A DNA stretch of 39,103 bases. Source: Elusimicrobiota bacterium. GTDB lineage: Bacteria; Elusimicrobiota; Elusimicrobia; UBA1565. The stretch lies in contig JACRDU010000130.1 in the NCBI GenBank assembly GCA_016218495.1, forward strand, positions 1 through 39,103, in the 5' to 3' direction. The position numbers were made by a program, and so were the translations under genes. Positions within the stretch are counted from its first letter, which is position 1. Each line of letters begins with the position of its first letter. Positions 14,389-20,361 of the stretch are shown piece after piece. Below the pieces are notes generated by a model that did not search any database, was not told the origin of the DNA, and saw only the letters and a program-made list of their open reading frames with translations.

Positions 14389-15008
14389 ACGTCGGACGAC
14401 GCCTCAAGCGCTATCTCCTGACGGGCTTCATCGTGCTGGCCCCGCTCTCCATCTCGCTGTTCCTCCTGCTCTGGCTGGTGTCCTGGGTGGACGGGCTGCT
14501 CCTGCCGGTGACGAACGCGCTGGGCGGGCGCGAGGTCCCCGGCCTTGGCCTGGCCACCGCCCTGCTCCTCTCGCTGCTCACCGGCTGGCTGGCCTCGAAC
14601 ATCATCGGCCAGCACGTGCTCGACGCGATCGAGGACCTGATCCTCCATGTCCCCGTCCTGGCCTGGCTCTACCGCACGGCCAAACAGCTGACCGAGGTCT
14701 TCTCCCCCGGCGGCAAGGCCCAGTTCCGCAGCGTGGTGATGGTGGAGTACCCGCGCGACGGGGTCTTTCAGCTCGGCTTCGCGACGGGGAACGTCGTGCG
14801 CGAGGAGGGCGGGGGCAAGCTCCCGCTGACGGCGGTCTACATCCCGATGAACCACATCTATGTCGGCGACATGGTCCTGGTCCCGTCCGAGCGCCTGCGC
14901 GCCACCGACATGACGCTGCAGCAGGGCATCCAGTTCTTCCTGTCCGCCGGCGCATCCATCCCGCCCGCGCTCAAAACCGACCTGCCGGAAAGAAAAGACC
15001 CCGGCTGA
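14385..15008 (+). CDS. DUF502 family membrane protein
   Basis: 207 aa. Two N-terminal transmembrane segments (about 10-34 and 53-72) are followed by a soluble domain with DUF502 signatures: DLILHVPVLAWLYRTAKQ, FRSVVMVEYPRDGVFQLGFATG, and VYIPMNHIYVGDMVLVPSER with a TDMTLQQGIQFFLSAG tail. The family is widespread in bacteria and plants. Its biochemical role is unsettled; it is usually treated as a membrane or trafficking protein. It is the last gene of the operon, with an ATGA overlap with the SDR. Its stop codon lies inside the loop side of the terminator hairpin. Confidence 0.9.
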   Translation: MNVGRRLKRYLLTGFIVLAPLSISLFLLLWLVSWVDGLLLPVTNALGGREVPGLGLATALLLSLLTGWLASNIIGQHVLDAIEDLILHVPVLAWLYRTAKQLTEVFSPGGKAQFRSVVMVEYPRDGVFQLGFATGNVVREEGGGKLPLTAVYIPMNHIYVGDMVLVPSERLRATDMTLQQGIQFFLSAGASIPPALKTDLPERKDPG

Positions 15009-15026
15009 CGGCTCCGGGGTCTTTTC
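14992..15026. terminator. Bidirectional intrinsic terminator
   Basis: A perfect 13-bp inverted repeat (14992-15004 with 15014-15026) has a 9-base loop. The arms are GAAAAGACCCCGG and CCGGGGTCTTTTC, so a U-rich tract follows a GC-rich stem in both directions. It separates the convergent DUF502 operon and the ytxH-like gene and should end transcription from both. Confidence 0.92.
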
Positions 15027-15044
15027 GCGTGCGCGTCGGCCCGA

Positions 15045-15284
15045 TTAGACGGAGACCGGCTCCTTCGCGTCGCGGCCGGCGTTCACATGCTGGCGGTTCT
15101 TCGCCGGGAAGCGGTCCTTCAGCTCGGTGATGAGCTTCTGGCCCTTCTCGCGGCGGATGCGCAGCCACTCGTTGAGGTTCTCGCGGGTCTCCTTCCCGGC
15201 GCGGGGCGCGAACAGCACTCCCAGCGTCGCTCCGGCGGCCACGCCGAAGAGCAGGTAGAGCCACGGCTTGCGGTTCTGGTTCAT
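15045..15284 (-). CDS. YtxH-type small membrane-anchored protein
   Basis: 79 aa. One glycine-rich transmembrane helix (residues 8-26, WLYLLFGVAAGATLGVLFAP) is followed directly by RAGKETRENL, the hallmark of YtxH-domain (general-stress type) proteins. A basic, helical cytoplasmic tail follows. Start ATG 15284 has a clear AGGGAGG 6 bases upstream. Unlike most first genes here it has a consensus promoter far upstream and a structured leader of about 77 bases, so post-transcriptional control is possible. The physiological role of the family is poorly defined. Confidence 0.88.
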   Translation of the reverse strand: MNQNRKPWLYLLFGVAAGATLGVLFAPRAGKETRENLNEWLRIRREKGQKLITELKDRFPAKNRQHVNAGRDAKEPVSV

Positions 15285-15349
15285 TTGACGCCTCCCTGTG
15301 TTCCCTGATCCCTGACCGCCGGGAGGCGCCCGTGTGAGAGAGGGCGCAT
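15281..15349 (-). other. Possible leader-peptide ORF coupled to the ytxH-like gene
   Basis: An AUG inside the leader opens a 22-codon frame (MRPLSHGRLPAVRDQGTQGG then VK). Its UGA overlaps the ytxH start codon as ATGA. GAGG lies 2 bases before the AUG. The AUG is inside the leader hairpin. In GC-rich DNA a frame of this length can arise by chance, so this is only a candidate. Confidence 0.25.
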
Positions 15350-15362
15350 GACCTCGGCGGTC
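15314..15362 (-). promoter_or_regulatory. Two-tier hairpin at the 5' end of the ytxH-like mRNA
   Basis: The outer stem pairs 15314-15321 with 15355-15362 (GACCGCCG / CGGCGGTC, 8 bp). The inner stem pairs 15326-15331 with 15342-15347 (GCGCCC / GGGCGC, 6 bp). The predicted start site (about 15361) falls at the foot of the outer stem, so the RNA would begin almost directly with the hairpin. This may stabilise the message or regulate it. Confidence 0.6.
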
Positions 15363-15367
15363 ACCGC

Positions 15368-15396
15368 TTTATACAAATGGCGGGCGTGGTTGTCAA
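15368..15396 (-). promoter_or_regulatory. Consensus sigma70-type promoter of the ytxH-like gene
   Basis: TTGACA (15396 to 15391), an exact 17-base spacer and TATAAA (15373 to 15368) on the minus strand. This is the closest match to a textbook housekeeping promoter in the window. It is followed by a leader with a Shine-Dalgarno sequence rather than an immediate start codon. Confidence 0.85.
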
Positions 15397-15399
15397 CCG

Positions 15400-15422
15400 A
15401 AAGGCCCAGGACTGGCTGGGCC
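15400..15422 (-). terminator. Intrinsic terminator after the AMIN gene
   Basis: The stem GGCCCAG / CTGGGCC (15416-15422 with 15403-15409) has a 6-base loop and is followed on the minus strand by TTTC. It begins 7 bases after the AMIN stop codon and ends just before the -35 box of the ytxH-like promoter. Confidence 0.7.
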
Positions 15423-15429
15423 GGAAGGC

Positions 15430-16500
15430 CTACCTAGGGACGACGCGCCAGGACACGCCGGGGGGCGGCGCCGCGTCGAGCGGGAACCCCGCGTCGACGG
15501 CGTCCGAGGGGAGCGGGCTGAACCTGCCGAGGATGGCCGAGAACCGGCCGCCCCGCGCGTCGACATAGAGGGATTCCGTCCAGCGCGCGTCGTCGAGCCC
15601 TCCCTCGTCGGGCAGGGAGAACCTCACGAGGAAGACGCCGTCCAGGGGGCGTCCCGCGCCGTCTACGATCCACCCGCGCCATTCGCGCGTCCGGGAGGCG
15701 GAGACCTCCCGCGGGGCGGGGCCGTTGAATTCGACTACGATCTCGGACCCGTTGCGCTCGATGCTGTAGGGCGCCTGGCGGGAGAGGTCGAGGACCACGC
15801 GGGAGACCGGGTTCTGTCCGGTCTTGAACGGAGCCGAGCGCACGGCGCGCAGCACCCCGCCGGGGCGCGGCGCGGGGGCGGCGGCGGCCGCGTGGAAGGT
15901 GCCGGGGAAATCGATGACGAGGCGCGGGGGGTCCTCGGCGAGGAAGACGGCGGGTTCGACGGGGCGGTCCAGGCTGATGACGGCGCGGTCGGGCTCGGAG
16001 CGCACCGCGAGCAGGCTGGCGAACGGGCTGCGGGGAGCGGGCATGCGCAGCACGGGCACGGAGAGCGGCATGGCGAGCGGGGAGAGCGCGTCGCGCATGT
16101 CGGCGGCCTCGGGTTCATGGGGCGGCGGCGCGGGCACGGCGGCGCGCCCGCGGGGAGGGGTGAAATCCACGACCACCGCGCCCGCGGCCTCCCTGGCCGT
16201 CCCTTCCATCGGGGCGGCGAGGTCGAATACCACGCGCAGCACGGAGGGGTCTTCTCCCCAGGGCGCGGCGCGCATGCGGAGGATGGCGCCGGTCCCGGCC
16301 CAGGTCCGCTCGGGGATGGCGATGGCGGTCGCTTCCAGGTCCACCACGAAGCGGTCGGGGTCCCCCAGGCGGAAGGCGCGGAAGCGCGCCGGGGCATCCA
16401 GAGCCAGCCGGCCGCCCGCCGCACCGACGGAGACTCCTGTCAGGTTCGCCGCGCCGGCGACGGGGACGACCGTCAGGAACGCCGCTAGAAGGCAGTTCAT
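15430..16500 (-). CDS. Periplasmic protein with two AMIN-like domains and a shared C-terminal beta domain
   Basis: 356 aa. Signal peptide at 1-18 (MNCLLAAFLTVVPVAGAA). The first AMIN-like unit lies at about 20-115 (RFVVDLEATAI ... VLRVVFDLAAP ... AVVVDF) and the second at about 165-260 (RAVISLDRPVEPAVFLAEDPPRLVIDFPG ... VSRVVLDLSRQAPYSIERNG). AMIN domains bind peptidoglycan and occur in amidases and in type IV pilus/secretin proteins. Residues about 270-356 are a different domain (GWIVDGAGRPLDGVFLVRF ... WTESLYVDARGGRFSAILG). It recurs near the N-terminus of the LysM protein at 18422-19144. TAATAT ends 6 bases before the ATG. Assignment of AMIN domains is by pattern. The specific cell-wall role is unknown. 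Confidence 0.82.
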   Translation of the reverse strand: MNCLLAAFLTVVPVAGAANLTGVSVGAAGGRLALDAPARFRAFRLGDPDRFVVDLEATAIAIPERTWAGTGAILRMRAAPWGEDPSVLRVVFDLAAPMEGTAREAAGAVVVDFTPPRGRAAVPAPPPHEPEAADMRDALSPLAMPLSVPVLRMPAPRSPFASLLAVRSEPDRAVISLDRPVEPAVFLAEDPPRLVIDFPGTFHAAAAAPAPRPGGVLRAVRSAPFKTGQNPVSRVVLDLSRQAPYSIERNGSEIVVEFNGPAPREVSASRTREWRGWIVDGAGRPLDGVFLVRFSLPDEGGLDDARWTESLYVDARGGRFSAILGRFSPLPSDAVDAGFPLDAAPPPGVSWRVVPR

Positions 16501-16506
16501 ACGAAT

Positions 16507-16515
16507 ATATTAGCA
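16507..16515 (-). promoter_or_regulatory. Extended -10 promoter of the AMIN gene, leaderless
   Basis: On the minus strand TGC-TAATAT (16515 to 16507) is followed by exactly 6 bases and the ATG at 16500. The TGn directly before the hexamer is the extended -10 signature, which would explain why no properly spaced -35 is seen. A TTGACA nearby lies only 8 bases from the hexamer and is not positioned to serve. Confidence 0.65.
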
Positions 16516-16541
16516 CAAGATGTCAAGGGATGGACTATCTA

Positions 16542-16556
16542 AATGCCTGACACCGG
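16542..16556. repeat. Half copy of the TGACACCGG element
   Basis: AATGCCTGACACCGG matches 14 of 15 bases of the right arm of the 28828-28898 palindrome (28885-28899). It lies upstream of the AMIN promoter without an inverted partner. The rest of 16501-16618 holds small GC-rich inverted repeats (CCCC/GGGG around 16577-16590) with no clear terminator. Confidence 0.5.
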
Positions 16557-16618
16557 CCCCTTATTAGGGAAGCGGAGAATACCCCTCTCGGGGCCGCAGG
16601 ACGGGGCGGAGCGACCGC

Positions 16619-18391
16619 TCAGAACTGGATTTTGAGGCCGACGCCGGTGCGCGTGTCGGAGTAGTTGAACTGGTCGGCGAACAGGGAGTAGCGCTGCAGG
16701 AGCTGGAAGTTGACGTCGGTGGAGAGCCAAGGGCGGACCTTATACTCGACGCGGGCGCCGTAGCTGTAGAGGTCGTCGCGACGGTTGCCGGAGACGGTGC
16801 CCGCCGTCGTCGATGTGGGATAGCGGTCGGTCTCGAAGGAGGCGTCGCCCGACAAGGCCAGCTTGCGCCAGCTGTGCGCGAGGCCCAGGGAGAGGCCGGT
16901 CGCCACATAATGACGGTTCCCCGCGAAGGTGGTCTCGTTGACGGAGCGGAAGAGCCGGGTGCGGGCGTCGGTCCGGCGCGCGGCCTTGATGCGCAGGTCC
17001 ACCGCGGTCAGCAGGTTCGTGGCCGTGGTCGGGCTCCCCGCGGGCGGATTTTCATAGCGGCGGCGCTGGACGTCGGCTTGGATGCGTCCGCTCACGCGGG
17101 GGCCGAGCACGCCCTCCAGCCCGAGGCCGAAGCGGTCGGAGTGGGAGTGGTCGCGGCGTCCCGCGGAGTAGTGGACGATCTCGCGCGCATAGGCTAGGAA
17201 CGTCTTGGTCTTGGGCGCCAGCTTGATTCCCGCCTCGCCTCCGAATGACGCCTCGTAGCGGTTCAGCGAGGAGGCCATCGTGGGGTCGAGGTACTTGTGC
17301 AGCGCGTGCCTGGCGGCGACGCGGAAGACGAACCGCCGGCTGCGTTCGAAGTCGAGGGCGAAGGAGGATTCCAGCATCGTGCGGCGCTGGCGGGCCACCA
17401 GCTCCGAGAAGGCGGGGTCCTCGGTGTTGAGATAGCTCTCGGAGAGGGTCAGCCCCCCCCCGCGCTGGCCGCGCAGGTCGTAGCCGACCTTTATGTCCTG
17501 GTCGACGGCGTTGTTGGTCTTGGGCTGGTTGGAATAGTTGGTGGCCTTCGCGGAATAGAGGCCGCGCAGCTCGCTGCGCTTGCTCAGAGGGAGCTTCCAC
17601 CCTGTCCCCAGCTCGTTGGTCGTGATCCAGGAGCCAAGGACGCCGCCTCCGGTCCGCCGGCCGTCGGGCTTGTCGGGCGGGACGAGGTAGATGTTCGAAT
17701 CGTAGGTCTGGGAGAGGCGGTAGAAGGGATGCAGCTCCAGCACCAGGCGAAGCTCCGGGCGCCCGACGCGGGAGAGCTTGGAGACCCCGGCGGCCAGCGC
17801 GGCAAGCGGGTCCCACTCGGGCTCGGCCGCGACGGGGGGCAGGGGGGCGGGCGCAGGCTGGGGCGTCTGCGCCGCCGGGGCCGAAGGCACGGAAGGCGGC
17901 GGAGGGGAGGCCGGCGCCGGCGCTTGATCGGGCGCGGCCGGGGCGGCGGGGGACGGAGGCGCGACGGGAGCCGCCGCCCCGGGCAGCAGGCCGGCCTGAG
18001 GACCCGTCAAGGCCAGGAAGCGGCCGCTCTCGACCAGGATCGGGGCCTGTCCCGGTGCGGCCACCTCGACGGCCCCGGCGTTCACGAGCAGCCGGACCTG
18101 TCCGTCCACGGCGGCGGTGGTGAAGTCGTCGCCGGCATCGACCCGGATCAAAGTGTCCGAGACCAGCAGAGTCGCGGCGCCCTGGGCGACCGCCGCGCGG
18201 GCCCCGACCGGCACTTCGTAGGCGGCCGCCCCGGGTTCGAGGGCCATGGCCTTGCCGTCGATGCGAAGCCACAGGTAGTCCCCGAAGGCGACGACGGCCA
18301 GCCCCGCCGGGGGCTGGGCGGAGGCCGGGCACGGGGCGGAGGCCAACAGGAGGGCGGCCGCTACTCCGGCGTTTCTAAATTTCCCGTTCAT
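16619..18391 (-). CDS. Outer-membrane beta-barrel with FecR-like N-terminal domain
   Basis: 590 aa. Signal peptide at about 1-25 (MNGKFRNAGVAAALLLASAP, cleavage after ASA). Residues 26-115 resemble a FecR-type small beta domain (VPVGARAAVAQGAATLLVSD ... VRLLVNAGAVEVAAPGQ). Residues about 118-195 are a Pro/Ala linker. From about 210 to 590 alternating aromatic/hydrophobic strands with charged turns form a beta-barrel of the BBP2/capsule-porin kind (YDSNIYLVPP, LRGLYSAKATNYSNQPKTNN), ending in KIQF, a typical BAM-recognised terminal Phe. It should sit in the outer membrane. An ATG at 18403 overlaps the TACAAT box and would extend the N-terminus by four residues, so the ATG at 18391 is used. Last gene of the kinase cluster, 30 bases after the LysM gene. 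Substrate unknown. Confidence 0.85.
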   Translation of the reverse strand: MNGKFRNAGVAAALLLASAPCPASAQPPAGLAVVAFGDYLWLRIDGKAMALEPGAAAYEVPVGARAAVAQGAATLLVSDTLIRVDAGDDFTTAAVDGQVRLLVNAGAVEVAAPGQAPILVESGRFLALTGPQAGLLPGAAAPVAPPSPAAPAAPDQAPAPASPPPPSVPSAPAAQTPQPAPAPLPPVAAEPEWDPLAALAAGVSKLSRVGRPELRLVLELHPFYRLSQTYDSNIYLVPPDKPDGRRTGGGVLGSWITTNELGTGWKLPLSKRSELRGLYSAKATNYSNQPKTNNAVDQDIKVGYDLRGQRGGGLTLSESYLNTEDPAFSELVARQRRTMLESSFALDFERSRRFVFRVAARHALHKYLDPTMASSLNRYEASFGGEAGIKLAPKTKTFLAYAREIVHYSAGRRDHSHSDRFGLGLEGVLGPRVSGRIQADVQRRRYENPPAGSPTTATNLLTAVDLRIKAARRTDARTRLFRSVNETTFAGNRHYVATGLSLGLAHSWRKLALSGDASFETDRYPTSTTAGTVSGNRRDDLYSYGARVEYKVRPWLSTDVNFQLLQRYSLFADQFNYSDTRTGVGLKIQF

Positions 18392-18401
18392 CGAAGGTGG
18401 C

Positions 18402-18407
18402 ATTGTA
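18402..18407 (-). promoter_or_regulatory. -10-like box TACAAT before the FecR/barrel gene
   Basis: TACAAT on the minus strand ends 10 bases before the ATG at 18391, giving a leader of only a few bases. It overlaps a false upstream ATG at 18403. It could serve as an internal promoter that lets the outer-membrane protein be made independently of the upstream kinase genes. Confidence 0.5.
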
Positions 18408-18421
18408 ACACGAAATCCTAT

Positions 18422-19144
18422 CTATTTCGGAGGCGCCGGGATAACCAGCTTCTGGCCCACGGTGAGCTCTCCGGCGCGCTGGAGGCGGTCGCTGTTGGCC
18501 TGATACACCAGGATCCAATGACGCTCGTCACCCAACGCCTTGAAGGCGACCGTGCGCAGCGTGTCCCCCTTTTGGGCGACGTAGATCCTCGGGCCTTGGG
18601 GCGCGGCGGCGGGAGCGCCGACGGCCCGCTCGAGAGCGTCCAGGCGCCGCTTGTTCTCCTCGTTCTCCTTACGGGCCCGGTCCGCTTCCGAGCGGGCCTG
18701 CTGCAGCTCCCTCTGGACCCCGGCCGGTTCCGCCGGGCGGGCGGACGGCTCGGCGGGCCGGGCTGCCGGGGCCGCCGACGCGGCGCTTCCCGGCCGGTCC
18801 AAGGCCGGCAGGCCGTCCGCGAACGCGGCCCAGCCCATCCCCTTTGGGGCGTCCACCGAAAGCCGATAGGCTCCGCGCAGCACGGAGTCGGGCAGCCGCT
18901 GCGTGCCGCCGAGCAGGGCCGAGAACCGCCCCCCCTGCGCCCGCACATAGCGCGACTCGCTCCAGGCCGGCGCCGGGCCGGAGGCGTCGTCGAAGATGCG
19001 GAAATGCAGCAGATAGGAGCCGTCGAGCGGGCGGCCCTGGGCGTCGAAGAGGGTGCCGGAGTAGCGCAGCGTCGGCACCGGCTCCGCCGCGCTCAAGGCG
19101 GCGGCCTGCAGGCTTGCAAGAAAGACGGCGGCGAAGAGTCTCAT
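18422..19144 (-). CDS. Secreted LysM protein
   Basis: 240 aa. Signal peptide at 1-20 (MRLFAAVFLASLQAAALSAA). Residues about 25-110 are a beta domain (YSGTLFDAQGRPLDGSYLLHF ... WSESRYVRAQGGRFSALLG) also found at the end of the AMIN protein. An Ala/Pro linker and a short coiled coil (QRELQQARSEADRARKENEE) follow. The C-terminal LysM domain (IYVAQKGDTLRTVAFKALG ... YQANSDR ... LTVGQKLVIP) should bind peptidoglycan. TGA-G-ATG junction with the upstream receiver/propeller gene, and a GGGGGGA Shine-Dalgarno lies inside that gene's end, so the two are coupled. It probably acts in the periplasm as a cell-wall-attached part of the signalling cluster. Confidence 0.88.
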   Translation of the reverse strand: MRLFAAVFLASLQAAALSAAEPVPTLRYSGTLFDAQGRPLDGSYLLHFRIFDDASGPAPAWSESRYVRAQGGRFSALLGGTQRLPDSVLRGAYRLSVDAPKGMGWAAFADGLPALDRPGSAASAAPAARPAEPSARPAEPAGVQRELQQARSEADRARKENEENKRRLDALERAVGAPAAAPQGPRIYVAQKGDTLRTVAFKALGDERHWILVYQANSDRLQRAGELTVGQKLVIPAPPK

Positions 19145-19145
19145 C

Positions 19146-20351
19146 TCATCCCCCCTGCGCCCGTTCAGAGAATGCTTTCAGCGGGCGTTCGTAGACGACG
19201 GCCCGTCCATCGCGGGCGAACCAGACCGTCCCGCCCCTGACGGCGAACGCCGAGAGGGGCTCCGGCCCGCGGTCCAGCGCGGGCAGGGCGTATACGGCGA
19301 GCACGGTCAGCGACTTGTCGAGCCGATGACGGTAGATCCTGCGCGTCTCGGAATCCGCGGACCAGAGGTAGGCGTCGTCCTTGTGCAGCCCGGTCGGGGA
19401 TTTCGCCGGGGCCTTGAAGCTCTCCAGCACGACGAGGTCTCCCTCCCCCCCGTGGCGGTAGACGCGCCCGAGCGCCGCGTCCGAGGACCACAGATAGCGG
19501 CCGTCCCAGAACAGGCCCGAGGGGCTCGGACCCGGGGCGGGGTGGCTCCGGACGAGCGAGAGCGAGGCGTCGAGGCGGCGCTCCTCGATGACCTTGCGCG
19601 AGGCGTCGGCGACGAACATCCGCTCCCCGGAGACAGCCAGCGCGGTCAGGGTGGTGTCCGGCAGATGCACCGAGCGCACCGCCTCCAGCTTTCCGCCCGC
19701 CAGCCGGTACTGGTAGACGCTCTGCGAGACCCAGTCCGCCGCCCACAGCGTCTCCCCGGCCCAGACCAGCGCGGTGGAGTGCTGGTGGGATATCGGGTAA
19801 TCGCGCCCGGGCTCGGAGCCGCGCGCGGCCCAGAACCCGGCGACGACGGCGAGCAAGGCGGCGCAGGCCAGGGCCGTCCATAGGCCCCGGTCGCCGCCTT
19901 CCCCGACGGCGGCGTCCTCCGGCCGGAGCGCCGGCGGGGTGCGCAGAGCCGGGGACGGCAGCCGCGGGGCGGAGGCGGGCGCGGGCATCCGGCCACCATT
20001 GAGTATGCGCTCCACGGTCTCGACGAGCTCCTGGTTGCTGAACGGTTTGGACAGATAGTGGCTCGCCCCGAGCCGCATGACCTCGACGGCCGATTCCACG
20101 CTGCCGTAGCCGGTGACCATCACCACCGGCGTGGCCTTGTCGCGCTCGCGCAGCGCCCGCAGGATCTGAGGCCCGTCCATTCCCGGCAGCCGCATGTCGA
20201 GGAGGACCAGGTCGGCTCCGTCCTTAGCCAGGAACTCCAGCGCCCCGGGCCCGTCGCCGGCCTCGAAGACCTGGTGCCCGATGCGGTTCAGGACGTTGGC
20301 CAGGGCCATGCGCATGTCCGGCTCGTCGTCTACCACTAGGATGCGTGCCAT
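19146..20351 (-). CDS. Response-regulator receiver domain fused through a TM helix to a beta-propeller
   Basis: 401 aa. Residues 1-118 are a canonical receiver domain: acidic pair Asp8-Asp9, phosphoacceptor Asp52 in LVLLDMRLPGMDG, Thr80 in MVTGYG and Lys102 in LSKPF. Residues 119-156 are a Pro-rich linker. Residues 157-176 are one transmembrane helix (LWTALACAALLAVVAGFWAA). Residues about 190-400 contain five similar repeats of about 40 residues with the pattern L-x-x-x-G-x-x-L-W-x-x-D-x-x-x-x-x-V/I-Y (GETLWAADWVSQSVYQYRL, GRYLWSSDAALGRVYRHG, DAYLWSADSETRRIYRHRL). They look like beta-propeller blades. With the receiver in the cytoplasm, the propeller would be periplasmic. There is no DNA-binding or enzymatic output domain. 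It starts 10 bases after the giant kinase stop, with AGAGG upstream, so it is its likely phosphorylation partner. Confidence 0.88.
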   Translation of the reverse strand: MARILVVDDEPDMRMALANVLNRIGHQVFEAGDGPGALEFLAKDGADLVLLDMRLPGMDGPQILRALRERDKATPVVMVTGYGSVESAVEVMRLGASHYLSKPFSNQELVETVERILNGGRMPAPASAPRLPSPALRTPPALRPEDAAVGEGGDRGLWTALACAALLAVVAGFWAARGSEPGRDYPISHQHSTALVWAGETLWAADWVSQSVYQYRLAGGKLEAVRSVHLPDTTLTALAVSGERMFVADASRKVIEERRLDASLSLVRSHPAPGPSPSGLFWDGRYLWSSDAALGRVYRHGGEGDLVVLESFKAPAKSPTGLHKDDAYLWSADSETRRIYRHRLDKSLTVLAVYALPALDRGPEPLSAFAVRGGTVWFARDGRAVVYERPLKAFSERAQGG

Positions 20352-20361
20352 GTTGCCTCTT

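Noticed and set aside
16525-16530. TTGACA as -35 of the AMIN promoter
   Set aside because: It lies only 8 bases from the TAATAT hexamer, far from the 16-18 base optimum; the extended -10 explains the promoter better.
16561-16618. Intrinsic terminator after the FecR/barrel gene
   Set aside because: The only stems are 4-5 bp (CCCC-GAGA-GGGG and GAGCG/CGCTC) and no U-run follows; too weak to annotate.
18391-18403. ATG at 18403 as start of the FecR/barrel protein
   Set aside because: It lies within the TACAAT box; the ATG at 18391 gives a clean signal peptide and a plausible leader.
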